Of a stretch of 64,000 nt of DNA, positions 1-9,641 are shown piece after piece. The notes below the pieces were generated by a model, which worked only from the letters and a program-made list of their open reading frames with translations, was not told where the DNA came from and made no database searches. The stretch comes from an uncultured Atopobium sp. (GTDB lineage: Bacteria > Actinomycetota > Coriobacteriia > Coriobacteriales > Atopobiaceae), in NCBI GenBank assembly GCA_947090525.1, contig CAMUON010000002.1, positions 124,001-188,000 on the forward strand. The letters are read 5' to 3'. The translations under genes were made by a program, and so were the position numbers. The stretch's first letter is position 1. Each line of letters opens with the position of its first letter.

Positions 1-701
1 GCGCCTTCCTGCAAAAACGGATTGTTTGCAAGCTCTTTATAAAAGCGCGACGGATCTCCATGCCCCGGAAAAATGTGAGACTCGGGATCAAGCTCACGCT
101 TGAGGCGCTCAATCGTGCGGCGCATCGCAGAAGCATCGCCGCCTGGCAAATCCACACGCCCAATGCTTCCCTTAAACAGCGTATCGCCTGTAAACACAAG
201 CCCCGACGCCTTGCCCTCTCCACGCAAAATCACACTACCCGGCGTATGACCAGGCACTTCCATCACGACAAAACTCGCCGCTCCAAGCTCCAGACGAAGT
301 CCCTCCGTCAGATAAAAATCGGCTCTGGGAGCATCGGCCTCATAGGTCAAACCAAATTCATCGGGACCCTTCGCATGGCAAGCTTCTTCCTCATCCGCTT
401 GGTGAATCCCATACTTAGCACCCGTACGCTCGCGCAAACAATACACGCCGCCCGTGTGATCATTGTGACCATGCGTAGAAACGATGTACTTAATACGCAT
501 ACCACTGGGCAGATGATCGGCGATCTCCGTGCCCTGATCACCAGGATCAATAATAATTCCCACCTGCTCGCCGTTTTCAACCGACTTGTAGAGGTAGCAA
601 TTGGTTCGAATAGGGCCTACAGTAAAGCCTTCGAGCTCCATCAGGGGTTCTGGCTGGTCATGTGCATCTTGAGGCATAGATTGACGTGTCTCATCACTCA
701 T
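1..701 (-). CDS. MBL-fold hydrolase (glyoxalase II-like), 3' end cut by window
   Basis: Metallo-beta-lactamase fold hydrolase of the YcbL/glyoxalase II-like group, a cytoplasmic thiolester or related hydrolase binding two metal ions. The translation shows the metal motif THGHNDH (HxHxDH type), then GHTPGS, GDTLF and FPGHGDPS, which are the later ligands in order. The ATG at 701 follows AGGAGA, which lies inside the end of relA, so the two genes are separated by one base and are translationally linked. About 233 codons are seen; the C-terminus runs off the left edge just after the FPGHG motif, so little is missing. It is the last visible gene of the secD-secF-recJ-relA operon, an arrangement common in Gram-positive bacteria. 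The substrate cannot be told from sequence. Confidence 0.88.
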   Translation of the reverse strand, partial: MSDETRQSMPQDAHDQPEPLMELEGFTVGPIRTNCYLYKSVENGEQVGIIIDPGDQGTEIADHLPSGMRIKYIVSTHGHNDHTGGVYCLRERTGAKYGIHQADEEEACHAKGPDEFGLTYEADAPRADFYLTEGLRLELGAASFVVMEVPGHTPGSVILRGEGKASGLVFTGDTLFKGSIGRVDLPGGDASAMRRTIERLKRELDPESHIFPGHGDPSRFYKELANNPFLQEG

Positions 702-702
702 C

Positions 703-3264
703 TTAGAATCTCCTCTTCATTTCGCTTCCACCTTCGCCAGGAAGAATACGACGGGCATCAAATACCGCGCTCACACGCTTCACACTCGCAAGAATCGCGT
801 TCAAGCGCGACGCATCAGAAATCGCAAGCAAAAAGCGCATGCGCACCAAGCCATGCGGGGACGTCTTGGTAGCAGCACTGAGGATATTGCTTCCCGAATC
901 GCCGAGATTTCCCGTGATGTCCTTGAGAAGCCCCATGCGATCGGTGGCTTCCACAACGATTTCTACCTGGAACTCCGTCGCACCAGAAGTGTCCCATGAC
1001 ACATCAATCATACGTCCCGGGTGCGCCATAAACGCCTTGCGGTTGGGGCAATTGGCACGGTGAACCGAAACGCCACGTCCACGCGTGATAAAACCCACAA
1101 TCTCATCGCCTGCTACGGGATTGCAGCAATGCGCAAGGTGCACAAGAAGGTCAGGGTCGCCTTTTACCATAACGCCGCAGCTTGTTTGCTTGTGGCGCTT
1201 TTTGTACTGCATGAGCGCGACGCGCGAAAGCGGCAGATCGTTTTCGATCGCATGCTCCTGTTCACGCGTGCGAACAAGCGCCTGCGCGCGCTCGTCTTCC
1301 TTTTCGCCGAGCGCTATTTCGATCTTATTTGCGACCTGTTTGGTGGAAAGTTTACCCGTACCAAGTGCTGCTAAGAGATCTTCGCTGCGTATGAAATCAA
1401 ACTGCGTGCTCACTTCTTCAAGCGCGTGCACCACACGCGAGGTAGAAATACCGTAGCCTCGTTTTCTGAGCTCGTGACCAAGATCTTGACGGCCGCGCTC
1501 AGCATCGTCACTTCGAGAAAGTGCAGAAAAATACTTTCTGACCTTTGCTTTTGCCGATGGTGTTGCGCAGATATTAAGCCAGTCGTGACTCGGGCGCGCG
1601 TTTTTGTTGGTAAGAATTTCGATGCGATCGCCACTTTGCAATAGGTGCGCAAGCGGTACAACCGAGCCATTGACCTTGGCGCCTACACAGTGATTTCCCA
1701 CTTCGGTGTGAACCGCATAGGCAAAATCGAGCGGCGTAGAATCGCGGCGCAAGCTCATGACCTCGCCTTTTGGCGTAAAGACAAAAATCTCATCCTCAAA
1801 CAGATCCACACGCAAATTGTTCATAAACTCATGCGGATCCTCGAGCTCTTCATCCACAGCCCAGTCGAGCGAGCGACGAATCCAATTGATCTGCGAATCG
1901 ATTTCTTTCTCGCTTCGGGACATTTTGCCCTGGCTACCACCGGATTTTTTGTAGAGCCAGTGCGCAGCGATACCATATTCCGCTTGATCGTGCATCTCGA
2001 AGGTGCGAATTTGAATTTCGATGGGACGCGCATCTACGCCCATAACCGTTGTATGAAGCGAACGGTAGCCATTTGGCTTGGGCATTGCGATGTAATCCTT
2101 AAAACGGCCTGGTAGCGGGTGCCAAATGGTGTGTACAGCTCCCAAAGCCGAATAACAGTCCCCCACCGTCTTCGTAAGCACGCGCACGGCGACAAGATCG
2201 TAAATATCGTTGAAATTTTTGTCCTTCTTGAGCATTTTTTGGTAAATTGACCATAAATGCTTCGGACGGCCCGAAATTTGCACACCATGAATCCCCACGC
2301 GCTCGAGCTCATCCTCAAGCATGTGAATGGTGCTCGTGATATTTTGCTCGCGCTGAGCTCTGGTTTCTTGGACCATGAGGGCAATGCGCTCGTATTCATC
2401 GGGCTCAAGGTAGAGAAACGCAAGGTCCTCGAGCTCCCATTTTACCGAAGAGATGCCCAAACGATCGGCAAGCGGTGCATAGACGTCCATGGTTTCGCGT
2501 GCTTTGAACATGCGACGATCTGGACCGAGAGCAGCAAGTGTTCGCATATTATGCAATCTATCTGCAAGTTTGATGATGACAACGCGAATGTCCTTGGACA
2601 TCGCCAAAAACATTTTGCGCAAATTGAGCGCTTGCTTCTCGTCCATCGAGGAAACTTCGATAGACGTGAGCTTTGTCACGCCATCTACCAGTTCGGCGAC
2701 AGTTTTGCCAAAACGTTCCTCAATGTCTTCAAGCGTAGCCGTAGTGTCTTCGACCGTATCATGCAAAATAGCTGCGATAATGGAGTCTTCATCCATATGC
2801 AAGTCTTTTGCAAGGATATAGCTCACTTCGACCGGGTGATTGATATAAGGCTCGCCCGATTGGCGATATTGTTTGGCGTGATAACTCGCAGCAAAGGAAT
2901 ACGCTGCATCGATACGCGCACACACCTCATCATCAAAGCTCAGCGCACAGAGCGCGCGCAAGCTCTTCCAATGCGCAGCTTGCGGGACTTTTTCCTTGCG
3001 TTCTGCGAAAGAAGGGGTAAAAAGCTGCGGTTCATGAGCAGGAGGCGCTGGTACAGAAGTTGGAGCTGACGAGGAAACGGGTGCAGGTGTAGACGCAGGT
3101 GCAGCCGACGCTGCCGTCGCGGGCGCTGCAGACGTTGCAGACGGTGCGAGCGTCGTGTCAGCGGCAGAAGCAGTAGAAGCAGCATGAATAGCATGAGCAG
3201 CAGACGAGGCGGCCTGCGTATGGACGTGCTGAGACGTGGGAATCCGGGATGTGTTAGCAAACAT
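703..3264 (-). CDS. relA: Bifunctional (p)ppGpp synthetase/hydrolase, RSH family
   Basis: Makes and degrades the alarmone (p)ppGpp in the stringent response. Domains in order: an N-terminal Ala/Ser/Pro-rich extension of about 75 residues; an HD hydrolase domain with HDTVED; the synthetase domain with RFKDYIAMPKPNGYRSLHT, whose RFKD is the RxKD form typical of bifunctional enzymes; a TGS domain (VFTPKGEVMSLRRDSTPLDF); a C-terminal ACT domain. About 853 residues, longer than the usual 730-790 because of the N-terminal extension. The frame is open to 3381, but the ATG at 3264 is preferred because GGGAGATGAG lies about 8 bases upstream and overlaps the recJ stop by 11 bases; ATG at 3276 is the alternative. 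Translationally coupled to recJ upstream and the MBL gene downstream. Confidence 0.95.
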   Translation of the reverse strand: MFANTSRIPTSQHVHTQAASSAAHAIHAASTASAADTTLAPSATSAAPATAASAAPASTPAPVSSSAPTSVPAPPAHEPQLFTPSFAERKEKVPQAAHWKSLRALCALSFDDEVCARIDAAYSFAASYHAKQYRQSGEPYINHPVEVSYILAKDLHMDEDSIIAAILHDTVEDTTATLEDIEERFGKTVAELVDGVTKLTSIEVSSMDEKQALNLRKMFLAMSKDIRVVIIKLADRLHNMRTLAALGPDRRMFKARETMDVYAPLADRLGISSVKWELEDLAFLYLEPDEYERIALMVQETRAQREQNITSTIHMLEDELERVGIHGVQISGRPKHLWSIYQKMLKKDKNFNDIYDLVAVRVLTKTVGDCYSALGAVHTIWHPLPGRFKDYIAMPKPNGYRSLHTTVMGVDARPIEIQIRTFEMHDQAEYGIAAHWLYKKSGGSQGKMSRSEKEIDSQINWIRRSLDWAVDEELEDPHEFMNNLRVDLFEDEIFVFTPKGEVMSLRRDSTPLDFAYAVHTEVGNHCVGAKVNGSVVPLAHLLQSGDRIEILTNKNARPSHDWLNICATPSAKAKVRKYFSALSRSDDAERGRQDLGHELRKRGYGISTSRVVHALEEVSTQFDFIRSEDLLAALGTGKLSTKQVANKIEIALGEKEDERAQALVRTREQEHAIENDLPLSRVALMQYKKRHKQTSCGVMVKGDPDLLVHLAHCCNPVAGDEIVGFITRGRGVSVHRANCPNRKAFMAHPGRMIDVSWDTSGATEFQVEIVVEATDRMGLLKDITGNLGDSGSNILSAATKTSPHGLVRMRFLLAISDASRLNAILASVKRVSAVFDARRILPGEGGSEMKRRF

Positions 3265-6200
3265 AAGATGACTCATCTCCCACAATGTGCGCGAATGACG
3301 GATAAATCGGCGTATTAATGCGTGCGAGCAACTCGTGTTCAGAAGCAGTATACGCCCAGTCGCAGAAGTCTCTAAACGCATCTACCATAGCGAGGGCTTC
3401 GCAGTAATACAGCGACTTCTCAAGCATAACAGGAACCGAAGAATTAGTCATGCGTATATCGTAAAAGTCGCTCTCTTGTGACATTTCCTGAGATCTCCGC
3501 GCGCTCATATAGCAGATCCCCAGCTCTTGGAAGATCGCAAGCGCAGCTTTCAGACGGCTTATACGAAATGCAAGCGGAAATTGAGAATCGGCATAAATCT
3601 CTTCCGCAAGGGCATTAAGCTGGGCGGATATGACGCCTGTTTGAGAATGCGCTGAGGTCTCCGTAGATGCCGGCGTGGGCACAGGCATGGGTACAGGCGT
3701 GGGTGCCGTTGCAGACTTGCCTTGCATATTAGGCGAATCACCAGCTAAACGGCAGCGCGCACGCAACTCACCATAGATATAGCGAAGATCATCATACGAA
3801 GGATATTGCGCTTGAAGCAGCTGCTTGATGTGCGCAATGTCTTCAAGCTCGTACAATACGTAAATAGTCGCAGGCTGACCAGCACGCCCCGCGCGCCCGC
3901 TCATTTGGTTGAAGTCGTCAAGCGACGGCACAAGCCCATACATCACCACCGCATCGACATCGCCCACATTAACGCCTTCGCCAAACGCACTCGTTGCAAC
4001 GAGCGCAGAAAGCGCAGGCGTACGAAATGCCTCTTCAATGCGCCGCCTCTGTTCGCGCGAAAGACCCGCATGGTAAAACGCAATACGCGCAGCTAGATGC
4101 GGCAAGCGGTGACGAAGAAGGTTGGTGAGCGCTTGTGCTGCCCCACGTGAGTAGACATAGACGATAGTTTTTTTCGAAGAAGCAATAATAGAGGGCAATA
4201 TGGCGTCACGCTTGCCACTCACCCGATGGTCTACAAGATGGAGATTTGCGCGGATATAGGGATCTGCCAGCACGTTTTCTGCGCGGATGGAAAGGAGATG
4301 CATAATTTCCAAGGCGCTTGCATTAGAAACTGTGGCGCTTACCGCAAGCACGGAAGGGTTGCCAAGCTCGGTAAGCACGCGCGGCATCTGGCCATACATC
4401 ACTCGATTTCCCCTTTTGGCGCCGGCCAGATGATGCGCTTCGTCGAACACAACAAAACGCACGCGCGCCCCAAAACGCGCACGGTGCAGAGCCAAAAACT
4501 CGGGCGTCGTAAGCACGATATCCATCTCATTGCGCGCTATAGCTGCATAGATATCGCGGCGATCAGACATAGATACATCTCCTGAGAGCATGCAGACCTT
4601 AAGACCAAGAGGGCGCACAGCGCGCAGAAGGTGTTCATATTGGTCGGATAGGAGCGCGCGCAAGGGATAGACGAATATGCTCATACCTTCGTGTTTGAGG
4701 GCAAGCATAAGGGCAAATACCTGGAAAATAAGGGATTTTCCGCGCCCTGTGGCCATCACGCACAAACAATTTTCGTGACGAACAAGGCGCTTGAGCGCTT
4801 CTGCCTGCGCGCGAAGGAGTGGATGTGAGCCGATGAGCGCACGTACGCAAAAATCGATTTGTTTATCGAGAGAATATGCAGAGAAGGATGTGGGCGCTGT
4901 CGGCACAGGCACAGGCGCGGGCGTTGTCGGCGTGGGCGGCATGAATGCGGATACCATAGGTGCAGATACCGCGGGCATGGATGCGGATGCCGTGGGCGTG
5001 GGCGTTGCGGGCGCAGATGCCGGCTGCGTGAGCGTCTCATCCGAGCTACTGGGAAAACACGCTTTCACAATTAATTTTGGACGGACACGTCCCTGTCTCA
5101 CTTCGCAGATCGGCGTAAAAATAATATCAACATGAGGGCGCAGCTGCCTATGCTCCCGCGAGCGCACGCCCGGATCCGCGCTCGAACAAGAAGCTTCGCC
5201 TATAACGTCTGCCAGCGCCTGAGCGCCGCCAAACGCAATAGCTGCAATCTTTTTAGCGTCTGCACACACATCAAAACGCAGATGCTGCTCATGCGCGCCC
5301 ACATGCCGTATGCGCATGAGCTCCACATCCTTTAGCATAAACAAAGGGCGCGGATTGCCTTTGCCAAATGGCGCCAAAAGCTCCAGCGAATTGATATCGT
5401 CGATCGAAAGCTCACGTATCGATACAACAGATGAAACCTTGAGCGTATCTGCAAACATCGAGCTCGGGAGCGTTGCCAGATATGCACGAAGACGGCTCGT
5501 AAAAAGTGGCAACAAATCGGCGCGGATTGTCACACCAACTGCTTGTTTATGCCCACCAGCACGAATAATACTATCGCGCACACAGTCAAGCGAGCGAAAA
5601 AGATCAATTGAGCCTGTGCTTCGCCCCGACCCCTTGGCTATGCCATCGTGTATGGTAAACACGAACGACGGGACGTGACATTTGTGGGCGAGGCGCGCAC
5701 TTACGACACCTTTAATCCCCTCTTCCCAGCTAGAAGACGAGACAACGATCAGCTTTTCGTGCGCTTCGATCTGCGCAGCAGCTGCCCGAAACGCTTCTTG
5801 AGTCATAGAAGCAGTGATTTCTTTGCGCCTGGTGTTAAGCTCTTCAAGCGTGTGGGCATATTGGCCTGCATGCGCAAGATCACGGCTTGTTAGCAGCGCA
5901 AACGCAAGAGATGCTCTGTTCATTCTACCGGCAGTATTCAGACGCGGAATAATGCTAAATGGCAGCTCCTCTGCCGTAACGCTGTGGATATCGATGTTTG
6001 CAAGCTTTGCAAGAGCCATAATACCAACTGAGCGTGTATAGCGCAGACGGTTGATGCCTTCTTGGACTAGAGCCTTATTTTCACGGCTCAAGACCATTGT
6101 ATCGGCAAGAGTAGCAAGGGTCGCAAGCTCGATGCCGTCTTGCCAAAGAAGCGGCAAATCAAAACGTCTTCCCAGTTCACAGACCATTTTAAGCGCGACA

Positions 6201-6838
6201 CCAGCACCCGCTAAGTCGTAGGATGCGGGGGCAGGTGCGGGGGCTGGGACACGATGTTTTGGATTACATATATAGGGCGTACGCGGAAGTGTTTGCAAAT
6301 TTTCCTCGTGATGGTCGCCCACCACCACATCGATGCCCAAACGCTTTGCATATGAAACAGCCGTAGCTGCATCGATACCGCAATCAAGCGTAATCAGGAG
6401 CTTTGGTGCGCATACGCGCGAAATGTCATCTATGAGCTCGGGCGTAAGGCCGCTGTCAAAGCGCTCGCGATCTGGGAAATATGGATGCACATAGGCCCCA
6501 AGCGCCTCAAGCGCCTGACACATAATCGCAAGCGCGCACACTCCATCAACATCAAAATCCCCAAACACGCAAATGCGTTCATGCTTCTCAATCGCCTCTT
6601 GAATGCGACCAACACACGGCACAAGACCTGGTATAAGACGAGGGTCTTCCCAATCACGCTCCAATGTTGCGCTTAAGTAGCGCGTAATTTTTTCATAGCT
6701 ATCGTAGCCAAGCGAAACGAGAACACGCGCAACCAGCCGAGGCAGATTGTGCGTGCGCGTAAGTTTTGCAACTAAATCCTGTGATGTGTCGAGAAGCGTA
6801 TAGTTCTCTATCTTGTCTTGCACATTAAACACCACCAC
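3254..6838 (-). CDS. recJ: RecJ exonuclease fused to RecQ-type DEAH helicase
   Basis: About 1194 residues, roughly twice a normal RecJ. The N-terminal half is a complete DHH-family 5'-3' single-strand exonuclease: GDFDVDG near residues 93-99, LDCGIDA, VVVGDHHEEN near 175, a DHHA1 segment with GGHKQAVG, and the OB-like region. A Pro/Ala/Ser/Thr-rich linker of about 60 residues follows. The C-terminal half is a superfamily 2 helicase: Walker A ATGRGKS, FDEAHH, SATV, and QMSGRAGRAG (motif VI), as in RecQ. A second, shorter Pro-rich stretch comes after the helicase core. Known biology: RecQ unwinding feeds RecJ resection in RecF-pathway repair, so the fusion joins successive steps. The start is one of three consecutive GTG codons after GCAGGTAA; the first is given, the third has better spacing. 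Confidence 0.9.
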   Translation of the reverse strand: MVVFNVQDKIENYTLLDTSQDLVAKLTRTHNLPRLVARVLVSLGYDSYEKITRYLSATLERDWEDPRLIPGLVPCVGRIQEAIEKHERICVFGDFDVDGVCALAIMCQALEALGAYVHPYFPDRERFDSGLTPELIDDISRVCAPKLLITLDCGIDAATAVSYAKRLGIDVVVGDHHEENLQTLPRTPYICNPKHRVPAPAPAPASYDLAGAGVALKMVCELGRRFDLPLLWQDGIELATLATLADTMVLSRENKALVQEGINRLRYTRSVGIMALAKLANIDIHSVTAEELPFSIIPRLNTAGRMNRASLAFALLTSRDLAHAGQYAHTLEELNTRRKEITASMTQEAFRAAAAQIEAHEKLIVVSSSSWEEGIKGVVSARLAHKCHVPSFVFTIHDGIAKGSGRSTGSIDLFRSLDCVRDSIIRAGGHKQAVGVTIRADLLPLFTSRLRAYLATLPSSMFADTLKVSSVVSIRELSIDDINSLELLAPFGKGNPRPLFMLKDVELMRIRHVGAHEQHLRFDVCADAKKIAAIAFGGAQALADVIGEASCSSADPGVRSREHRQLRPHVDIIFTPICEVRQGRVRPKLIVKACFPSSSDETLTQPASAPATPTPTASASMPAVSAPMVSAFMPPTPTTPAPVPVPTAPTSFSAYSLDKQIDFCVRALIGSHPLLRAQAEALKRLVRHENCLCVMATGRGKSLIFQVFALMLALKHEGMSIFVYPLRALLSDQYEHLLRAVRPLGLKVCMLSGDVSMSDRRDIYAAIARNEMDIVLTTPEFLALHRARFGARVRFVVFDEAHHLAGAKRGNRVMYGQMPRVLTELGNPSVLAVSATVSNASALEIMHLLSIRAENVLADPYIRANLHLVDHRVSGKRDAILPSIIASSKKTIVYVYSRGAAQALTNLLRHRLPHLAARIAFYHAGLSREQRRRIEEAFRTPALSALVATSAFGEGVNVGDVDAVVMYGLVPSLDDFNQMSGRAGRAGQPATIYVLYELEDIAHIKQLLQAQYPSYDDLRYIYGELRARCRLAGDSPNMQGKSATAPTPVPMPVPTPASTETSAHSQTGVISAQLNALAEEIYADSQFPLAFRISRLKAALAIFQELGICYMSARRSQEMSQESDFYDIRMTNSSVPVMLEKSLYYCEALAMVDAFRDFCDWAYTASEHELLARINTPIYPSFAHIVGDESSYVC

Positions 6839-6890
6839 TTACCTGCATAAACTATACCCTGTATACAGCTTTTGGAGGCTCGTACACAAG

Positions 6891-7880
6891 TTAGGAAGCA
6901 TCCACAGTCGTTGTGGGCTCAGATTCCTCTTTTTGGGTCGGTTCCGGCGCGCGGGCAGCTGGGCCATATTTTTCCTCGAGACGCTTCCAACGAGGCTCTC
7001 TTGTTTTCCACATCGCAAGAAGCGGCGCAGCCACACCAAAGCTTGACCAGGTACCCAATAGCTCACCCACGAGCATAGCAAACGCGAAGTCTTTGAGCGT
7101 TTCTCCACCCAAGAAGAGCATGATTGCTACCGGGACGATCGACGTCAGAGTCGTATTGATCGTACGGATAAAGACTTCGTTGATGGAGAAGTTCGCAATC
7201 TGATAGTAGGTTTTGTGAATGCCGTCGTGCAGGATCTTTGCATTTTCGTTCATACGGTTAAATTCAACAACTGTATCGTAGAGCGAGTAACCCATAATGG
7301 TCAAAAGCGCAGCTACAACGTTTGGCGTAATGGGAATCTGCGTCCATGCGTAAATACCAAGCGTGATCACCAAGTCATGGATGAGGGCTATGACAGCAGT
7401 GATCGACATCTTAAATTCGTAACGCAACGAAACGTATACGATAATGAGGATGATCGCGATCGCAAATGCAAGACCAGAGGCACGCGTGATGTCTTGACCC
7501 CAGTCAGGGCCGATCGTGGTCGTCGTGTAGGAATCGGACGTGAGTCCCAGACTTGCGCTCGCAGCCGCCGCGTGCTCATTCGCAACATTAGGATCAGTAG
7601 TGTCAGAGCGGACCAAAAATCCGGTTGCAGCATCGGTCGTTGAGGTTTGCACAACAGGGTCATTTTCACCTGCATCTACCAGTGCTTTTCTCATCTCAGC
7701 GATGGTGATAGAGCCAGTATCGTGAAAATCGATGGTTGTACCGCCTTGAAATTCGATACCAAAAACGATGCCGCGGAACACCAAGCCCAGAATTGCCAGC
7801 ACAACAAGGGTACCTGAGATCGACAAGAAGGTCTTGCGATGAGCCATAAATTTAATTTCGTGACGGAAATGACTACGCAC
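6891..7880 (-). CDS. secF: Protein translocase subunit SecF
   Basis: Inner partner of SecD in the membrane complex that helps SecYEG export proteins using the proton gradient. The sequence has an N-terminal membrane segment after HEIKFMAHRKT, the periplasmic signature GIEFQGGTTIDF, and about five C-terminal membrane segments including YSLYDTVVEFNR, typical of SecF. About 329 residues, normal size. GTG at 7880 is chosen because AAGGAGG lies about 8 bases upstream inside secD; the open frame to 7931 lacks a comparable site. It overlaps the secD stop by 8 bases. A short Pro/Glu-rich cytoplasmic tail (PEPTQKEESEPTTT) ends the protein. The recJ start follows 52 bases downstream on the same strand. 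Confidence 0.95.
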   Translation of the reverse strand: MRSHFRHEIKFMAHRKTFLSISGTLVVLAILGLVFRGIVFGIEFQGGTTIDFHDTGSITIAEMRKALVDAGENDPVVQTSTTDAATGFLVRSDTTDPNVANEHAAAASASLGLTSDSYTTTTIGPDWGQDITRASGLAFAIAIILIIVYVSLRYEFKMSITAVIALIHDLVITLGIYAWTQIPITPNVVAALLTIMGYSLYDTVVEFNRMNENAKILHDGIHKTYYQIANFSINEVFIRTINTTLTSIVPVAIMLFLGGETLKDFAFAMLVGELLGTWSSFGVAAPLLAMWKTREPRWKRLEEKYGPAARAPEPTQKEESEPTTTVDAS

Positions 7881-9369
7881 GGCTCTCACCTCCTTCTTGA
7901 GCACGCGCAAGGCGTTTGCGTGCAGCTTCATTTATATCCTGGTCAACACCCCAAAACTTCGGATGCTTTTCGATAATAGAGCGCGCGAGCAAACGTAGCA
8001 TCGGAGCTTTGAACATAAACATGGTGGCTATGTCGCAAACAATACCCAGCGCAAGCGTAAGACCAAAGCCCTTGACCGCGCCAACCGCGACGAAAAAGAG
8101 CGAAAGTGCTGTAACCATCGTTACCGCATCCGCGTCAAGAGAGGTCATAATACCGTGCTTCGAACCAGAAATTGCAGCTTCGCGGACATATTTGCCCATG
8201 CGAATTTCCTCGCGAAAACGCTCAAGTACCAAAATCGAAGAGTCGGCCGCAGATCCTGTCGTCAAGACGATACCTGCAAGACCAGGAAGTGTAAGCGCAA
8301 ACGCTCCAAAGTGCGAGAGCAGCGCCAAAAGCCCCAAGTACAAGACGGCAAAGACGGCCAAAGAGCCCATGGTCAAAAGACCGAGCGCACGGTAAAACAC
8401 AAACAGGTACACAACAACCGCAGCAGCGCCTAAAGCAATGGCAAAAAGACCTTGACGAAGCGAATCTTGACCGAGCGTTGGTCCCACAACGCGGCTCTCC
8501 GAATAGCTGAGCTTGACCGGCAAGGAACCGGAATCAAGCACCGTTTTAAGGTCTTTTGCCTGTTGAAGGGTGAAATTACCCGTGATAGAAACTTGTCCAC
8601 CATTGATCTCAGATTGCACAGCAGGGGCCGATTTGACTACGCCGTCAAGCGAGATCGCAATTTGTCCCTTGGTGGGGGCCAGCTCGCGCGTAACGTCGGC
8701 AAACTTCTTTGCGCCCTCATCATCAAGAGTAATGTTTACTGAATAACCACCCTTAGCGGAAGAGGTGTTTTGAGCAACAGAGCTTTGCGTGATATGAGAT
8801 CCGTCGAGGAAGGATTTGTAGGTGTTTTCCTTGAGTGAGACATTTTCGACGCCGCGCTGAAGCTTGAGAAGTGCATCGGCATCGCCGATTTCGTCCAGAC
8901 GCATAAACTGCAAATGACCTGTTTGACCTATGGTTTTGATGGCCGTATCAGCATTTGTAGCACCTGGAATCTGCACCAAAATGGAGTTTTGGCCCTGGCG
9001 CTGCACCGTCGCTTCAGAAGCACCCAGTGCATTTACACGATTTTGAATAATATTGGTAGCAATTTGCATATCTTCTTCGGAGGCAAGAGAACCATCGAGC
9101 TTGGATGCGCTCATGATCACCGAAACGCCGCCTTGGATATCGAGGCCCTTGGTGATTTTTTCACCAAGCGGGGTAAAGCCAATAGCAGAAGCAGTAAGGA
9201 TGATGCAGAGGGCAATGAGTGTAAAAACCATGTGCCTGACCTGCACACTTGCCCGTCTTTTTCGGAGTGAACGCGGGCGCTTGCCGCGCGTATTGCGTGA
9301 AGAAGACGAAGCTCCCTTCGCTCCCCAGCGAGAAAATCCCGTAGTGTTTGACTTTGTATCACGTGACAT
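7873..9369 (-). CDS. secD: Protein translocase subunit SecD
   Basis: Membrane subunit of SecDF. It has a basic, serine-rich N-terminus, a first membrane segment (VFTLIALCIILTASAIGF), the extracytoplasmic P1 region beginning KGLDIQGGVSV, and a C-terminal RND-like block of membrane segments with LTLPGLAGIVLTTGSAADSS and LERFREE. About 498 residues. The open frame reaches 9438; ATG at 9369 gives the family-like N-terminus and has a weak purine-rich stretch (GAAAGAGA) before it; ATG at 9384 is possible. First gene of the secDF-recJ-relA-MBL operon. No yajC is seen next to it. Confidence 0.95.
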   Translation of the reverse strand: MSRDTKSNTTGFSRWGAKGASSSSRNTRGKRPRSLRKRRASVQVRHMVFTLIALCIILTASAIGFTPLGEKITKGLDIQGGVSVIMSASKLDGSLASEEDMQIATNIIQNRVNALGASEATVQRQGQNSILVQIPGATNADTAIKTIGQTGHLQFMRLDEIGDADALLKLQRGVENVSLKENTYKSFLDGSHITQSSVAQNTSSAKGGYSVNITLDDEGAKKFADVTRELAPTKGQIAISLDGVVKSAPAVQSEINGGQVSITGNFTLQQAKDLKTVLDSGSLPVKLSYSESRVVGPTLGQDSLRQGLFAIALGAAAVVVYLFVFYRALGLLTMGSLAVFAVLYLGLLALLSHFGAFALTLPGLAGIVLTTGSAADSSILVLERFREEIRMGKYVREAAISGSKHGIMTSLDADAVTMVTALSLFFVAVGAVKGFGLTLALGIVCDIATMFMFKAPMLRLLARSIIEKHPKFWGVDQDINEAARKRLARAQEGGESRA

Positions 9370-9641
9370 AAAGGTCTCTTTCATACTCGAAATGGCTCGA
9401 GAAATAGGTCTGCAAATAGTGCACAAATAGTTACACAAGTAATTTATAAGTATACCAATAATTTGTGGAGGCGCAGGCGTAGTTCACAAGAGAATTATAT
9501 GGAGGCGCGGGCGAAGGCGCTGCGGGTGCAGACTGCGGATGCAGGCGGCGACACGGGCGACAGGGCGGCAACTGCGGGCACGAACGTGCAGGTTGTAAGG
9601 ATCGGTGCGTAACAAGAGGCACGTAACGGGGCGGGTATCAC

